Of a stretch of 64,000 nt of DNA, positions 14,188 through 24,537 are shown one piece after another. The position numbers and the translations under genes were made by a program. The stretch covers positions 62,001-126,000 of the forward strand of contig NW_027489031.1 of the NCBI RefSeq assembly GCF_050948215.1. The letters are read 5' to 3'. The stretch is from Halictus rubicundus (lineage: Eukaryota > Arthropoda > Insecta > Hymenoptera > Halictidae). The notes under the pieces are model-generated. The model did not search any database. It saw only the letters and a program-made list of their open reading frames with translations, and was not told the origin of the DNA. Every line of letters starts with the position of its first letter. Positions within the stretch are counted from its first letter, which is position 1.

Positions 14188-14203
14188 ATCCTCTATCCTA
14201 TCC
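14188..14203. repeat. Left target-site duplication of the insertion
   Basis: The 16 bases ATCCTCTATCCTATCC end immediately before the T-run and are repeated immediately after the insertion at 16117-16132. Aligned to the uninterrupted module copy at 1921-2240, the left flank matches up to the equivalent of 2057 and the right flank resumes at the equivalent of 2042, so exactly these 16 bp are present twice. The first T of the T-run could also belong to the duplication, making it 16 or 17 bp. Confidence 0.85.
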
Positions 14204-14220
14204 TTTTTTTTTTTTTTTTT
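14204..14220 (-). other. Poly(A) tail of the insertion (T-run on + strand)
   Basis: Seventeen consecutive T on the + strand abut the left target-site duplication; on the element's sense (minus) strand this is a terminal poly(A) followed directly by host satellite. It sets the orientation of the insertion. An uninterrupted homopolymer suggests a fairly young insertion. Confidence 0.85.
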
Positions 14221-15529
14221 AAAGGTATTTGCCTCTATTTAACTTTTCAATTTCTACAAATCGTTAAAAATCTATTATCGCTGGTCGCGCATGTACTTAA
14301 TTTAATTTAATCTAATCGATTCGCTTAAACTTAATCTATTTTATATATACTAACACTTAAAGTAACTAAACTCGAGATTAACCCTAAGATTACAAATCTA
14401 AAACCTAAACTCTAAAAATTTACTAGCTAAACCTTATTAACCAAAAACCAAAAAAAAAACCAACACCAACAGTTGTAATTCTAATTTTTTCTATTAACCT
14501 AACCTATCTTATCTAAAATTCGCACAGAATCTCCGAGGTCCGCAGAAATCTACTTAGCGGCTACGATATTCTCTCTACCTACTAGCTACGAAAATTTGAC
14601 GAAATTCGCAAAATTGTAAGAATTTTTTAAGAAATCTCGTGCGATCGACGGGAAAAATTCTAAAATCGCTTCGAATTATCTAAAATCGTCTGAAAGTGAC
14701 GAAAAAACGCTAAGAAATGCTAAAATTCTGCTAATTTCTGGATTTCGCAAGAGGGAAGAGGGGGTTTTTGGATAGTTGACCCCCACTTATTCTTATATGT
14801 TTGTAAAGCCCTCGTTGAATGCGTAACTTGCCTCGTTGAAAGTTTTTTCGAGAATCAGCTCCTTCCCCTTGTCCGTGTTGTTATCTCGAAAAGGGGGGGG
14901 GGTTTCGACAAATTTTTTGCCTTGGGGAACCCTGTTCCCCAGATCACAGACACCCCTTAGATTCCCCTAACGAGTCGACCCACGTACTCAGATTTTTTAG
15001 GATCCGAAATTATTTGGTCACCCGGTATGCACGCTAATTTTCAACTTTCACCGATTCCGGCGTTCAGCGGCTCGTTGTAACGGTACGGGCGAGCACTTTA
15101 CTTTCGTCTGGTCCGTTTCCCTAATTTCCGTAAAATAAGCCTGCTAATCGCTATATCTCCGAAATGGGTGGGTGCAGAGCAAAAAAGTTTTCGGGGGGGA
15201 GAATAATTTCTCCTTTCCGACCCCCTTCGACTCGCCACCCTTCGAAATGGGCGGCCCTAAAATTTTATTGAGATCGGCCTATTTTTGTATTTTACCCGAG
15301 TTCTATCTCTTTCTCCTAAGACTTTATATCCGGTGTATAATTACTACTGGTTATCCCTCTGCGGTTTTAACTCTTCTAGTTCCTACCTTACTTTAGGTAA
15401 CACCGTCCGACCGACCCCTCACGTTGTGTGAACTTCTCGGCTTGGCCTTTCGGGTGTTCTCTATCCTCTCTTGTTCTATGTATTTTCTCTCTATCTCTCT
15501 CGTCACTTGACACTTGGAAATTCTAAACT

Positions 15530-15955
15530 GCTTTATAGTCCACTTGGTATTAATCTATCGAGTGTAATTGTTCGTTTTCTAACACTGTTATTTCACCGGT
15601 TTTAATTATTTATTTATTTTTAAAATTTAATTGACATCTCTACTATTTTTAAAAACTTCTAGTCTTTTTCTATTTCTTTCTTTTCAGGTATATGCAGTTT
15701 TTCGGCACTCCCGTTTCCCGGATTTTGCTGGAAGTATCTTATTTTCACGTAAGTGTACCCGATTTAATTTTAAGAGTTTAATCTTTCCTTTTTCTTTTTC
15801 AGATGTTCGCGTTTGGTTTTTCGAGATTCTATAGTTGATGATCTGCTATTTTCTTTCAAGTTATTTTCCTCTTAGGAGTTTATCCGCCCCTGAGGGGTTT
15901 TTAACCCGAACTCCGCGTGAATCGCGTCTTTATTCGCGTTTTGGCTTTATAGTCC
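15530..15955. repeat. Direct repeat GCTTTATAGTCC inside the insertion
   Basis: GCTTTATAGTCC occurs at 15530-15541 and 15944-15955, 414 bp apart. Both are followed by a dinucleotide (AC or TT) and then TTGG. The extended similarity is 18 bp with two mismatches. It may be a remnant of internal duplication or coincidence. On the element's sense strand the motif reads GGACTATAAAGC. Confidence 0.4.
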
Positions 15956-15986
15956 TTTTGGTTTTGAATCTTCCACTCACTTTTTA

Positions 15987-15996
15987 CTTTTATATA
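15987..15996 (-). promoter_or_regulatory. TATA-like motif TATATAAAAG on the sense strand of the insertion
   Basis: The minus strand reads TATATAAAAG about 120 nt inside the element's 5' end, a good match to the TATAWAAR consensus, and AATAAA follows about 60 nt downstream (GCGAATAAAGACG). The combination could be a promoter and poly(A) signal carried by the element. In AT-rich DNA either motif can arise by chance, so support is weak. Confidence 0.2.
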
Positions 15997-16116
15997 TACT
16001 CATACTTATTATTTCGAGTAAGAATAAATTAAAGTAAAACTCGCGAGTGCGGTTGAAATTTTCGCGTTTCTATGCTCTCTTACGATGTTAGCTCGGTGAG
16101 ATTTCGATTCGCTCTC

Positions 16117-16132
16117 ATCCTCTATCCTATCC
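16117..16132. repeat. Right target-site duplication of the insertion
   Basis: Second copy of ATCCTCTATCCTATCC, directly followed by TATCTTCTATATT, the sequence expected after this point in intact module copies (for example at 2058). The base before it (C at 16116) differs from the base before the left copy (T at 14187), so the duplication ends cleanly there. Confidence 0.85.
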
Positions 16133-16235
16133 TATCTTCTATATTATCCTCTATCGTATCCTATCCTCTATCCTATCCTATCCTCTATCCTATCCTATCT
16201 TCTATCCTATCCTATCCTCTATCCTATCCTATCCT

Positions 16236-17884
16236 CTATCCTATCCTATCATCTATCCTATCCTATCCTCTACCCTATCATATCCTCTATCCTATCCTAT
16301 CCTCTACCCTATCCTCCCCTCTATCCTATCCTCTCCTCTATCCTATCCTATCCTCTATCCTATCCTCTCCTCTATCCTATCCTATCCTCTATCCTATCCT
16401 ATCCTCTATCCCATTCTATCCTCTATCCTATCCTATCCTCTATCCTATCCTATCCTCTATCCTATCCTATCCTATCCTCTATCCTATCCTATCCTATCCT
16501 CTATCCTATCCTATCTTCTATCCTATCCTATCCTCTATCCAATCCTATCGTCTATCCTATCCTATCCTCTATCCTATCGTATCCTCTATCCTACCCTATC
16601 CTCTATCCTATCCTATCCTCTATCCTATCCTATCCTCTATCCTATCCTATACTCTATCCTATCCTATCCTCTATCCTATCCTATCCTATATCCTATCCAA
16701 TCCTCTATCCTATCCTATCCTCTATCCTATCCTATCCTATCCTCTATCCTATCGTATCCTTTATCCTATCCTATCCTCTATCCTACCTTATCCTCTATCC
16801 TATCCTATCCTCTATCCTATCCTATCCTCTATCCTATCCTATCCTCTATCCTATCCTATCCTCTATCCTATCCTATCATCTATCCTATCCTATCCTCTAC
16901 CCTATCATATCCTCTATCCTATCCTATCCTCTATCCTATCCTATCCTCTACCCTATCATATCCTCTATCCTATCCTATCCTCTATCCTATCCTCTCCTCT
17001 ATCCTATCCTCTCCTCTATCCTATCCTATCCTCTATCCTATCCTCTCCTCTATCCTATCCTATCCTCTATCCTATCCTATCCTCTATCCCATTCTATCCT
17101 CTATCCTATCCTATCCTCTATCCTATCCTATCCTCTATCCTATCCTATCCTCTATCCTATCCTATCTTCTATCCTATCCTATCCGCTATCCTATCCTATC
17201 CTCTATCCTATCCTATCATCTATCCTATCCTATCCTCTACCCTATCATATCCTCTATCCTATCCTATCCTCTATCCTATCCTCTCCTCTATCCTATCCTC
17301 TCCTCTATCCTATCCTATCCTCTATCCTATCCTCTCCTCTATCCTATCCTATCCTCTATCCTATCCTATCCTCTATCCCATTCTATCCTCTATCCTATCC
17401 TATCCTCTATCCTATCGTATCCTTTATCCTATCCTAACCTCTATCCTACCTTATCCTCTACCCTATCCTATCCTCTATCCTATCCTATCCTCTATCCTAT
17501 CCTATCCTCCATCCTATCCTATCCTCTATCCTATCCTATCCTCTATCCTATCCTATCTTCTATCCTATCCTCTATCCTATCCTATCCTCTATCCTATCCT
17601 ATCTTCTATCCTATCCTCTATCCTATCCTATCCTCTATCCTATCCTATCCTCTATCCTATCCTATCCTCTATCCAATCCTATCCTCTATCCTATCCTCTA
17701 TCCTATCCTATCCTCTATCCTATCGTATCCTCTATCCTATCCTATCCTCTATCCTACCTTATCCTCTATCCTATCCTATCCTCTATCCTATCCTATCCTC
17801 TATCTTATCCTATCCTCTATCCTATCCTATCCTCTATCCTATCCCCTATCCTATGCTATCCTTTATCCTATCCTATCCTCTATC
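16236..17884. repeat. 1,649-bp tandem duplication, first copy
   Basis: Landmarks recur at exactly +1,649 bp: TCATCT (16249 and 17898), TCCTCCCCT (16312 and 17961), TCCTATCCAA (16691 and 18340), ATCCTAACCT (17431 and 19080) and ATCCCCTATCC (17841 and 19490). Left of 16236 the copies differ by the TC that turns a 5-bp word into a 7-bp word. No internal difference was found, and the same-frame translations agree over roughly 500 codons. Confidence 0.9.
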
Positions 17885-19533
17885 CTATCCTATCCTATCA
17901 TCTATCCTATCCTATCCTCTACCCTATCATATCCTCTATCCTATCCTATCCTCTACCCTATCCTCCCCTCTATCCTATCCTCTCCTCTATCCTATCCTAT
18001 CCTCTATCCTATCCTCTCCTCTATCCTATCCTATCCTCTATCCTATCCTATCCTCTATCCCATTCTATCCTCTATCCTATCCTATCCTCTATCCTATCCT
18101 ATCCTCTATCCTATCCTATCCTATCCTCTATCCTATCCTATCCTATCCTCTATCCTATCCTATCTTCTATCCTATCCTATCCTCTATCCAATCCTATCGT
18201 CTATCCTATCCTATCCTCTATCCTATCGTATCCTCTATCCTACCCTATCCTCTATCCTATCCTATCCTCTATCCTATCCTATCCTCTATCCTATCCTATA
18301 CTCTATCCTATCCTATCCTCTATCCTATCCTATCCTATATCCTATCCAATCCTCTATCCTATCCTATCCTCTATCCTATCCTATCCTATCCTCTATCCTA
18401 TCGTATCCTTTATCCTATCCTATCCTCTATCCTACCTTATCCTCTATCCTATCCTATCCTCTATCCTATCCTATCCTCTATCCTATCCTATCCTCTATCC
18501 TATCCTATCCTCTATCCTATCCTATCATCTATCCTATCCTATCCTCTACCCTATCATATCCTCTATCCTATCCTATCCTCTATCCTATCCTATCCTCTAC
18601 CCTATCATATCCTCTATCCTATCCTATCCTCTATCCTATCCTCTCCTCTATCCTATCCTCTCCTCTATCCTATCCTATCCTCTATCCTATCCTCTCCTCT
18701 ATCCTATCCTATCCTCTATCCTATCCTATCCTCTATCCCATTCTATCCTCTATCCTATCCTATCCTCTATCCTATCCTATCCTCTATCCTATCCTATCCT
18801 CTATCCTATCCTATCTTCTATCCTATCCTATCCGCTATCCTATCCTATCCTCTATCCTATCCTATCATCTATCCTATCCTATCCTCTACCCTATCATATC
18901 CTCTATCCTATCCTATCCTCTATCCTATCCTCTCCTCTATCCTATCCTCTCCTCTATCCTATCCTATCCTCTATCCTATCCTCTCCTCTATCCTATCCTA
19001 TCCTCTATCCTATCCTATCCTCTATCCCATTCTATCCTCTATCCTATCCTATCCTCTATCCTATCGTATCCTTTATCCTATCCTAACCTCTATCCTACCT
19101 TATCCTCTACCCTATCCTATCCTCTATCCTATCCTATCCTCTATCCTATCCTATCCTCCATCCTATCCTATCCTCTATCCTATCCTATCCTCTATCCTAT
19201 CCTATCTTCTATCCTATCCTCTATCCTATCCTATCCTCTATCCTATCCTATCTTCTATCCTATCCTCTATCCTATCCTATCCTCTATCCTATCCTATCCT
19301 CTATCCTATCCTATCCTCTATCCAATCCTATCCTCTATCCTATCCTCTATCCTATCCTATCCTCTATCCTATCGTATCCTCTATCCTATCCTATCCTCTA
19401 TCCTACCTTATCCTCTATCCTATCCTATCCTCTATCCTATCCTATCCTCTATCTTATCCTATCCTCTATCCTATCCTATCCTCTATCCTATCCCCTATCC
19501 TATGCTATCCTTTATCCTATCCTATCCTCTATC
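17885..19533. repeat. 1,649-bp tandem duplication, second copy
   Basis: Directly adjoins the first copy; identity with the start of that copy's own repeat runs on to about 19548, where TATCATC is replaced by TATCCTC. Adjacent, apparently identical kilobase copies indicate a very recent unequal exchange or an assembly duplication. It lies next to the insertion but does not include it. Confidence 0.9.
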
Positions 19534-20329
19534 CTATCCTATCCTATCCTCTACCCTATCCTATCCTCTATCCTATCCTATCCTCTATCCTATCCTATCC
19601 TCTATCCTATCCTATCCTCTATCCTATCCTATCCTCTATCGTATCCTATCCTGTATCCTATACTATCCTCTATCCTATCCTATCCTCTATCCTATCCTAT
19701 ACTCTATCCTATCCTATCCTCTATCCTATCCTACCCTATATCCTATCCAATCCTCTATCCTATCCTATCCTCTATCCTATCCTATCCTATCCTCTACCCT
19801 AGCCTATCCTCTATCCTATCCTATCCTCTATCCTATCGTATCCTCTATCCTATAATCTATCCTATCCTCTATCCTACCCTATCCTCTATCCTATCCTATC
19901 CTCTATCCTATCCTATCTTCTATCCTATCCTCTATCCTATCCTATCGTATATCCTATCCTATCCTCTATCCTATCCTATCCTCTATCCAATCCTATCCTC
20001 TATCCTATCCTATCCTCTATCCTATCGTATCCTCTATCCTATCCTATCCTCTATCCTACCTTATCTTCTATCCTATCCTATCCTCTATCCTATCCTATCC
20101 TCTATCCTATCCTATCCTCTATCCTATCCTATCCTCTATCCTATCCCCTATCCTATGCTATCCTCTATCCTATCCTATCCTCTATCCTATCCTATACTCT
20201 ATCCTATCCTATCCTCTATCCTATCCTATCCTATATCCTATCCAATCCTCTATCCTATCCTATCCTCTATCCTATCCTATCCTATCCTCTACCCTATCCT
20301 ATCCTCTATCCTATCCTATCCTCTATCCT

Positions 20330-20790
20330 ATCGTATCCTGTATCCTATCCTCTATCCTATCCTCTATCCTACCCTATCCTCTATCCTATCCTCTCCTCTA
20401 TCCTATCCTAATCCTCTATCCTATCCTATCCTCTATCCTATCTTATCCTCTATCCTATCTTATCCTCTATCCTATCCTACCCTCTATCCTATCCTATACT
20501 CTATCCTATCCTATCCTCTATCCTATCCTATCCTATCCTCTATCTTATCCTATCCTCTATCCTATCGTATCCTGTATCCTATCCTCTATCCTATCCTCTA
20601 TCCTACCCTATCCTCTATCCTATCCTCTCCTCTATCCTATCCTAATCCTCTATCCTATCCTATCCTCTATCCTATCTTATCCTCTATCCTATCTTATCCT
20701 CTATCCTATCCTACCCTCTATCCTATCCTATACTCTATCCTATCCTATCCTCTATCCTATCCTATCCTATCCTCTATCCTATCCTATCAT
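20330..20790. repeat. 234-bp tandem duplication
   Basis: CTGTATCC occurs at 20338 and 20572 and the short variant CTAATCCTC at 20408 and 20642, both 234 bp apart, with the same intervening units (CTACCC, TCCTCTCC, TATCTTATCC). CTAATCC is a unit that has lost bases, so it makes a good copy marker. Confidence 0.8.
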
Positions 20791-21460
20791 CTATCCTATC
20801 CTATCCTCTATCCTACCCTATCCTCTATCCTATCCTATCCTCTATCCTATCCTATCCTCTATCCTATCCTATCCTCTATCCTATCCTATCCTCTATCCTA
20901 TCCTCTATCCCATCCTATCCTCTATCCTATCCTATCCTCTATCCTATCCTATCCTCTATCCTATCCTATACTCTATCCTATCCTATCCTCTATCCTATCC
21001 TATACTCTATCCTATCCTATCCTCTATCCTATCCTATCCTCTATCCTATCCTATCCTCTATCCTATCCTATCCTCTATCCTATCCTATCCTCTATCCTAT
21101 CCTATCCTCTATCCTATCCTATCCTCTATCCTATCCTATCCTCTATCCTATCCTATCCTCTATCCTATCCTATCCTCTATCCTATCCTATCCTCTATCCT
21201 ATCCTATCCTCTATCTTATCCTATTCTCTATCCTATCCTATCCTATCCTATCCTATCCTCTATCCTATCCTATCCTATCCTCTATCCTATCCTATCCTCT
21301 ATCCTATGCTATCCTCGATCCTGCCCTATTCTCTATCCCATCCTATCCTATCCTCTACCCTATCCTATCCTCTATCCTATCCTATCCTCTATCCTATCCT
21401 ATCCTATCCTCTATCCTATCCTATCCTATCCTCTATCCTATCCTATCCTATCCTATCCTC

Positions 21461-21520
21461 TATCCTATCCTATCCTATCCTATCCTATCCTATCCTATCC
21501 TATCCTATCCTATCCTATCC
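21461..21520. repeat. Longest pure TATCC run (12 copies)
   Basis: Twelve perfect TATCC pentamers in a row with no TATCCTC word, the longest pure pentamer run I found. It sits at the transition from domain 1 to domain 2. Confidence 0.85.
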
Positions 21521-21850
21521 TCTATCCTATCCTATCCTATCCTCTATCCTATCGTATCCTCTATCCTATCCTATCCTCTATCCTACCCTACCCTCTATCC
21601 TATCATATCCTCTATCCTATCCTATCCTCTATCGTATCCTATCCTGTATCCTATATTATCCTCTATCCTATCCCATCCTCTATCCTATCCTATACTCTAT
21701 CCTATCCTATCTTCTATATTATCCTCTATCCTATCCTATCCTATATCCTATCCTATCCTCTATCCTATCCTATCCTCTATCCTATCCTACCCTCTATCCT
21801 ATCCTATCCTCTATCCTATCCTATCCTCAATCCTATCCTATCCTCTATCT

Positions 21851-24537
21851 TGTCCCATTCTCTATCCTATCCTATCCTATCCTATCATATCCTCTATCCT
21901 ATCCTATCCTATCCTCTATCCTATCCTATACTCTATCCTATGCTATCCTCGATCCTATCCTATTCTCTATCCCATCCTATCCTATCCTCTACCCTATCCT
22001 ATCCTCTATCCTATCCTATCCTCTATCCTATCCTATCCTATCTTCTATCCTATCCTCTATCCTATCCTATCCTATCCTCTATCCTATCCTATCCTCTATG
22101 CTATCCTATCCTCTATGCTATCCTATCCTCTATCCTATCCTATCCTCTATCCTATCCTATCATCTATCCTTTCCTCTATCCTATCCTCTATCATATGCTA
22201 TCATCAATCGAATCTTATCCTATCCTCTATCCTATAATATCATCTATCCTATCCAATCTTCTATCCTATCCTATCCGCTATCCTATCCTGCCCTCTATCC
22301 TATCCTATCCTATCCTCTATCATATCCTATCCTCTATCCTATCCTATCCTCTATCCTATCCTATCTTCTATCCTATCTTCTATCCTATCATCTATCCTAT
22401 CCTATCTTCTATCCTGTCCTATCCTCTATCCAATTATATCCTCTATCCTATCCTATCCTCTATCCTATCCTATCCTCTATACTATTCTATCCTCTATCCT
22501 ATCCTATCCTCTATCCTATCCTATCCTATCCTCTATCCTATCCTATCTTCTATCCTATCCTATCCTCTATCCTATCCTATCCTCTATCCTATCCTATCCT
22601 ATCTTCTATCCTATCCTCTATCCTATCCTATCCTATCTTCTATCCTATCCTATCCTCTATCCTATCCTACCCTCTATACTATCCTATCCTATCCTCTATC
22701 ATATCCTATCCTCTATCCTATCCTATCCTCTATCCTATCCTATCCTCTATGCTATCCTATCCTCTATCCTATCCTATCCTCTATCCTATCCTATCATCTA
22801 TCCTATCCTCTATCCTATCCTCTATCATATGCTATCCTCAATCGAATCCTATCCTATCCTCTATCCTATAATATCATCTATCCTATCCAATCTTCTATCC
22901 TATCCTATCCTCTATCCTATCCTACCCTCTATCCTATCCTATCCTATCCTCTATCATATCCTATCCTCTATCCTATCCTATCCTCTATCCTATCCCATCT
23001 TCTATCCTATCTTCTATCCTATCATCTATCCTATCCTATCCTCTATCCTATCCTATCTTCTATCCTATCCTATCCTCTATCCAATTATATCCTCTATCCT
23101 ATCCTATCCTCTATCCTATCCTATCCTCTATACTATCCTATCCTCTATCCTATCCTATCCTCTATCCTATCCTATCCTCTATCCCATCCTATCCTCTATC
23201 CTATCCTATCCTCTATCCTATCCTATCCTCTATCCTATCCTATACTCTATCCTATCCTATCCTCTATCCTATCCTATACTCTATCCTATCCTATCCTCTA
23301 TCCTATCCTATCCTCTATCCTATCCTATCTTCTATCCTATCCTATCCTCTATACAATCCTATCCTCTATCCTATCCTATCCTCTATCCTACCGTATCCTC
23401 TATCCTATCCTATCCTCTATCCTACCTTATCCTCTATCCTATCCTATCCTCTATCCTATCCTATCCTCTATCCTACCCTATCCTCTATCCTATCCTATCC
23501 TATCTTCTATCCTATCCTCTATCCTATCCTATCCTATCCTCCATCCTATCCTATCCTCTATGCTATCCTATCCTCTATGCTATCCTATCCTCTATCCTAT
23601 CCTATCCTCTATCCTATCCTATCATCTATCCTATCCTCTATCCTATCCTCTATCATATGCTATCCTCAATCGAATCTTATCCTATCCTCTATCCTATAAT
23701 ATCATCTATCCTATCCAATCTTCTATCCTATCCTATCCTCTATCCTATCCTACCCTCTATCCTATCCTATCCTAACCTCTATCATATCCTATCCTCTATC
23801 CTATCCTATCCTCTATCCTATCCTATCTTCTATCCTATCTTCTATCCTATCATCTATCCTATCCTATCCACTATCCTATCCTATCTTCTATCCTATCCTA
23901 TCCTCTATCCAATTATATCCTCTATCCTATCCTATCCTCTATCCTATCCTATCCTCTATACTATCCTATCCTCTATCCTATCCTATCCTCTATCCTATCC
24001 TATCCTCTATCCCATCCTATCCTCTATCCTATCCTATCCTCTATCCTATCCTATCCTCTATCCTATCCTATCCTCTATCCTATCCTATCTTCTATCCTAT
24101 CCTATCCTCTATCCAATTATATCCTCTATCCTATCCTATTCTCTATCCTATCCTATCCTCTATACTATCCTATCCTCTATCCTATCCTATCCTCTAACCT
24201 ATCCTATCCTCTATCCCATCCTATCCTCTATCCTATCCTATCCTCTATCCTATCCTACACTCTATCCTATCCTATACTCTATCCTATCCTATCCTCTACC
24301 CTATCCTATCCTCTATCCTATCCTATCCTCTATCCTATCCTATCCTATCCTCTACCCTATCCTATCCTCTATCCTATCCGATCCTCTATCCTATCCTATC
24401 CTCTATCCTATCCTATCCTCTATCCTATCCTATCCTATCCTCTATCCTATCCTATCCTATCCTCTATCCTATCCTATCCTCTATCCTATCCTATCCTCTA
24501 TCCTATCCTATCCTCTATCCTATCCTATCCTCTATCT
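21851..24537. repeat. Domain 2 higher-order repeat, copy A (2,687 bp)
   Basis: Bounded by successive occurrences of TGTCCCATTCTC (21851 and 24538). It contains three TCAATCGAAT marker blocks (22204, 22838 and 23666; the next is at 24891), giving module lengths of 634, 828 and 1,225 bp that sum to 2,687. The first block has the private variant TCATCAATCG, found once per higher-order copy. No gene is seen. Confidence 0.9.
22826..22895. repeat. G/CpG-containing marker block (reference copy)
   Basis: The block reads CATATGCTATCCTCAATCG and, after two or three ordinary words, ATAATATCATC and CCAATCTTC. It is the most divergent recurring segment of the array and supplies most of its G and CpG. I count more than 30 copies from 22.19 kb to the end of the window and none before. 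Variants end in GAATCCTATCC or GAATCTTATCC, and one class has TCATC in place of TCCTC. The function, if any, is unknown. Its retention in every domain 2 module makes it the natural candidate for a protein-binding box, which is inference. Confidence 0.85.

Larger units (their letters stand above)
1..14203. repeat. Satellite array, domain 1 (left part): TATCCTATCCTC repeat
   Basis: The sequence is an unbroken tandem array of the words TATCC and TATCCTC, mostly alternating as a 12-bp unit, with 17-bp and 7-bp unit variants. Point-variant units recur in the same order and define longer modules: TATCCCATTC, TCCTCTCCTC, CTATCGTATCC followed by CTGTATCC, TATCTTC, TATCATC, TATCCAATCC and TATGCTATCC. 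TATCCCATTC and the TCCTCTCCTC doublet are common here and I did not see them in the same context after about 21 kb, so they mark domain 1. All three sense frames lack stop codons when the unit is intact, so the long open frames in this interval (for example 958-10902 and 6015-14222) are not evidence of coding. No unique sequence occurs in the interval apart from a decayed patch near 6.2-6.6 kb. Seen directly; heterochromatic location is inferred. Confidence 0.97.
14204..16116 (-). mobile_element. Poly(A)-tailed retroposed insertion, 1.9 kb, family unknown
   Basis: This is the only non-satellite DNA in the window. On the minus strand it starts GAGAGCGAATCGAAATC at 16116 and ends in a 17-A tail at 14220-14204, flanked by a 16-bp target-site duplication. 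Those are the hallmarks of target-primed reverse transcription by a non-LTR (LINE-type) machinery. I see no long open frame: the longest ATG frames are 65-74 codons, on the opposite (+) strand at 15172-15396, 15631-15834 and 15835-16032. No reverse transcriptase, endonuclease or tRNA-like promoter boxes were recognised. It is therefore a non-autonomous element, a 5'-truncated or UTR-only LINE copy, or a retroposed non-coding transcript. No AATAAA lies just before the tail. It holds a 10-G run at 14893-14902, a 7-G run at 15193-15199 and a 12-bp direct repeat (15530 and 15944). Identity is not known to me. Confidence 0.85.
16117..21300. repeat. Satellite array, domain 1 (right part)
   Basis: The array resumes after the insertion in the same module register as at 2042 onward, with domain 1 markers (TATCCCATTC, TCCTCTCCTC, CTATCGTATCC). 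It includes the 1,649-bp tandem duplication and, near its end, a 234-bp duplication. The right border is set where the TCCTCTCC and TATCCCATTC variants cease and domain 2 variants begin, and is approximate. No gene is seen. Confidence 0.95.

Noticed and set aside
14494..14508. TTAACCTAACC, resembling the insect telomere repeat (TTAGG)n on the opposite strand.
   Set aside because: Fewer than two full repeats, in AT-rich sequence; too short to be telomeric or to indicate a clade.
14893..14902. 10-G run (and a 7-G run at 15193) as a functional G-quadruplex in the insertion.
   Set aside because: Single homopolymer runs, not four spaced G-tracts; their lengths are also error-prone in sequencing.
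15172..15396. 74-codon + strand open frame in the insertion.
   Set aside because: Short, no recognisable domain, antisense to the element's poly(A) orientation, and of a length expected by chance in 1.9 kb.
15631..16032. Two adjacent + strand open frames (67 and 65 codons) in the insertion.
   Set aside because: Phe/Ser/Leu-rich translations of T-rich DNA; they overlap the possible splice signals, have no family match I recognise, and are antisense to the poly(A) tail.
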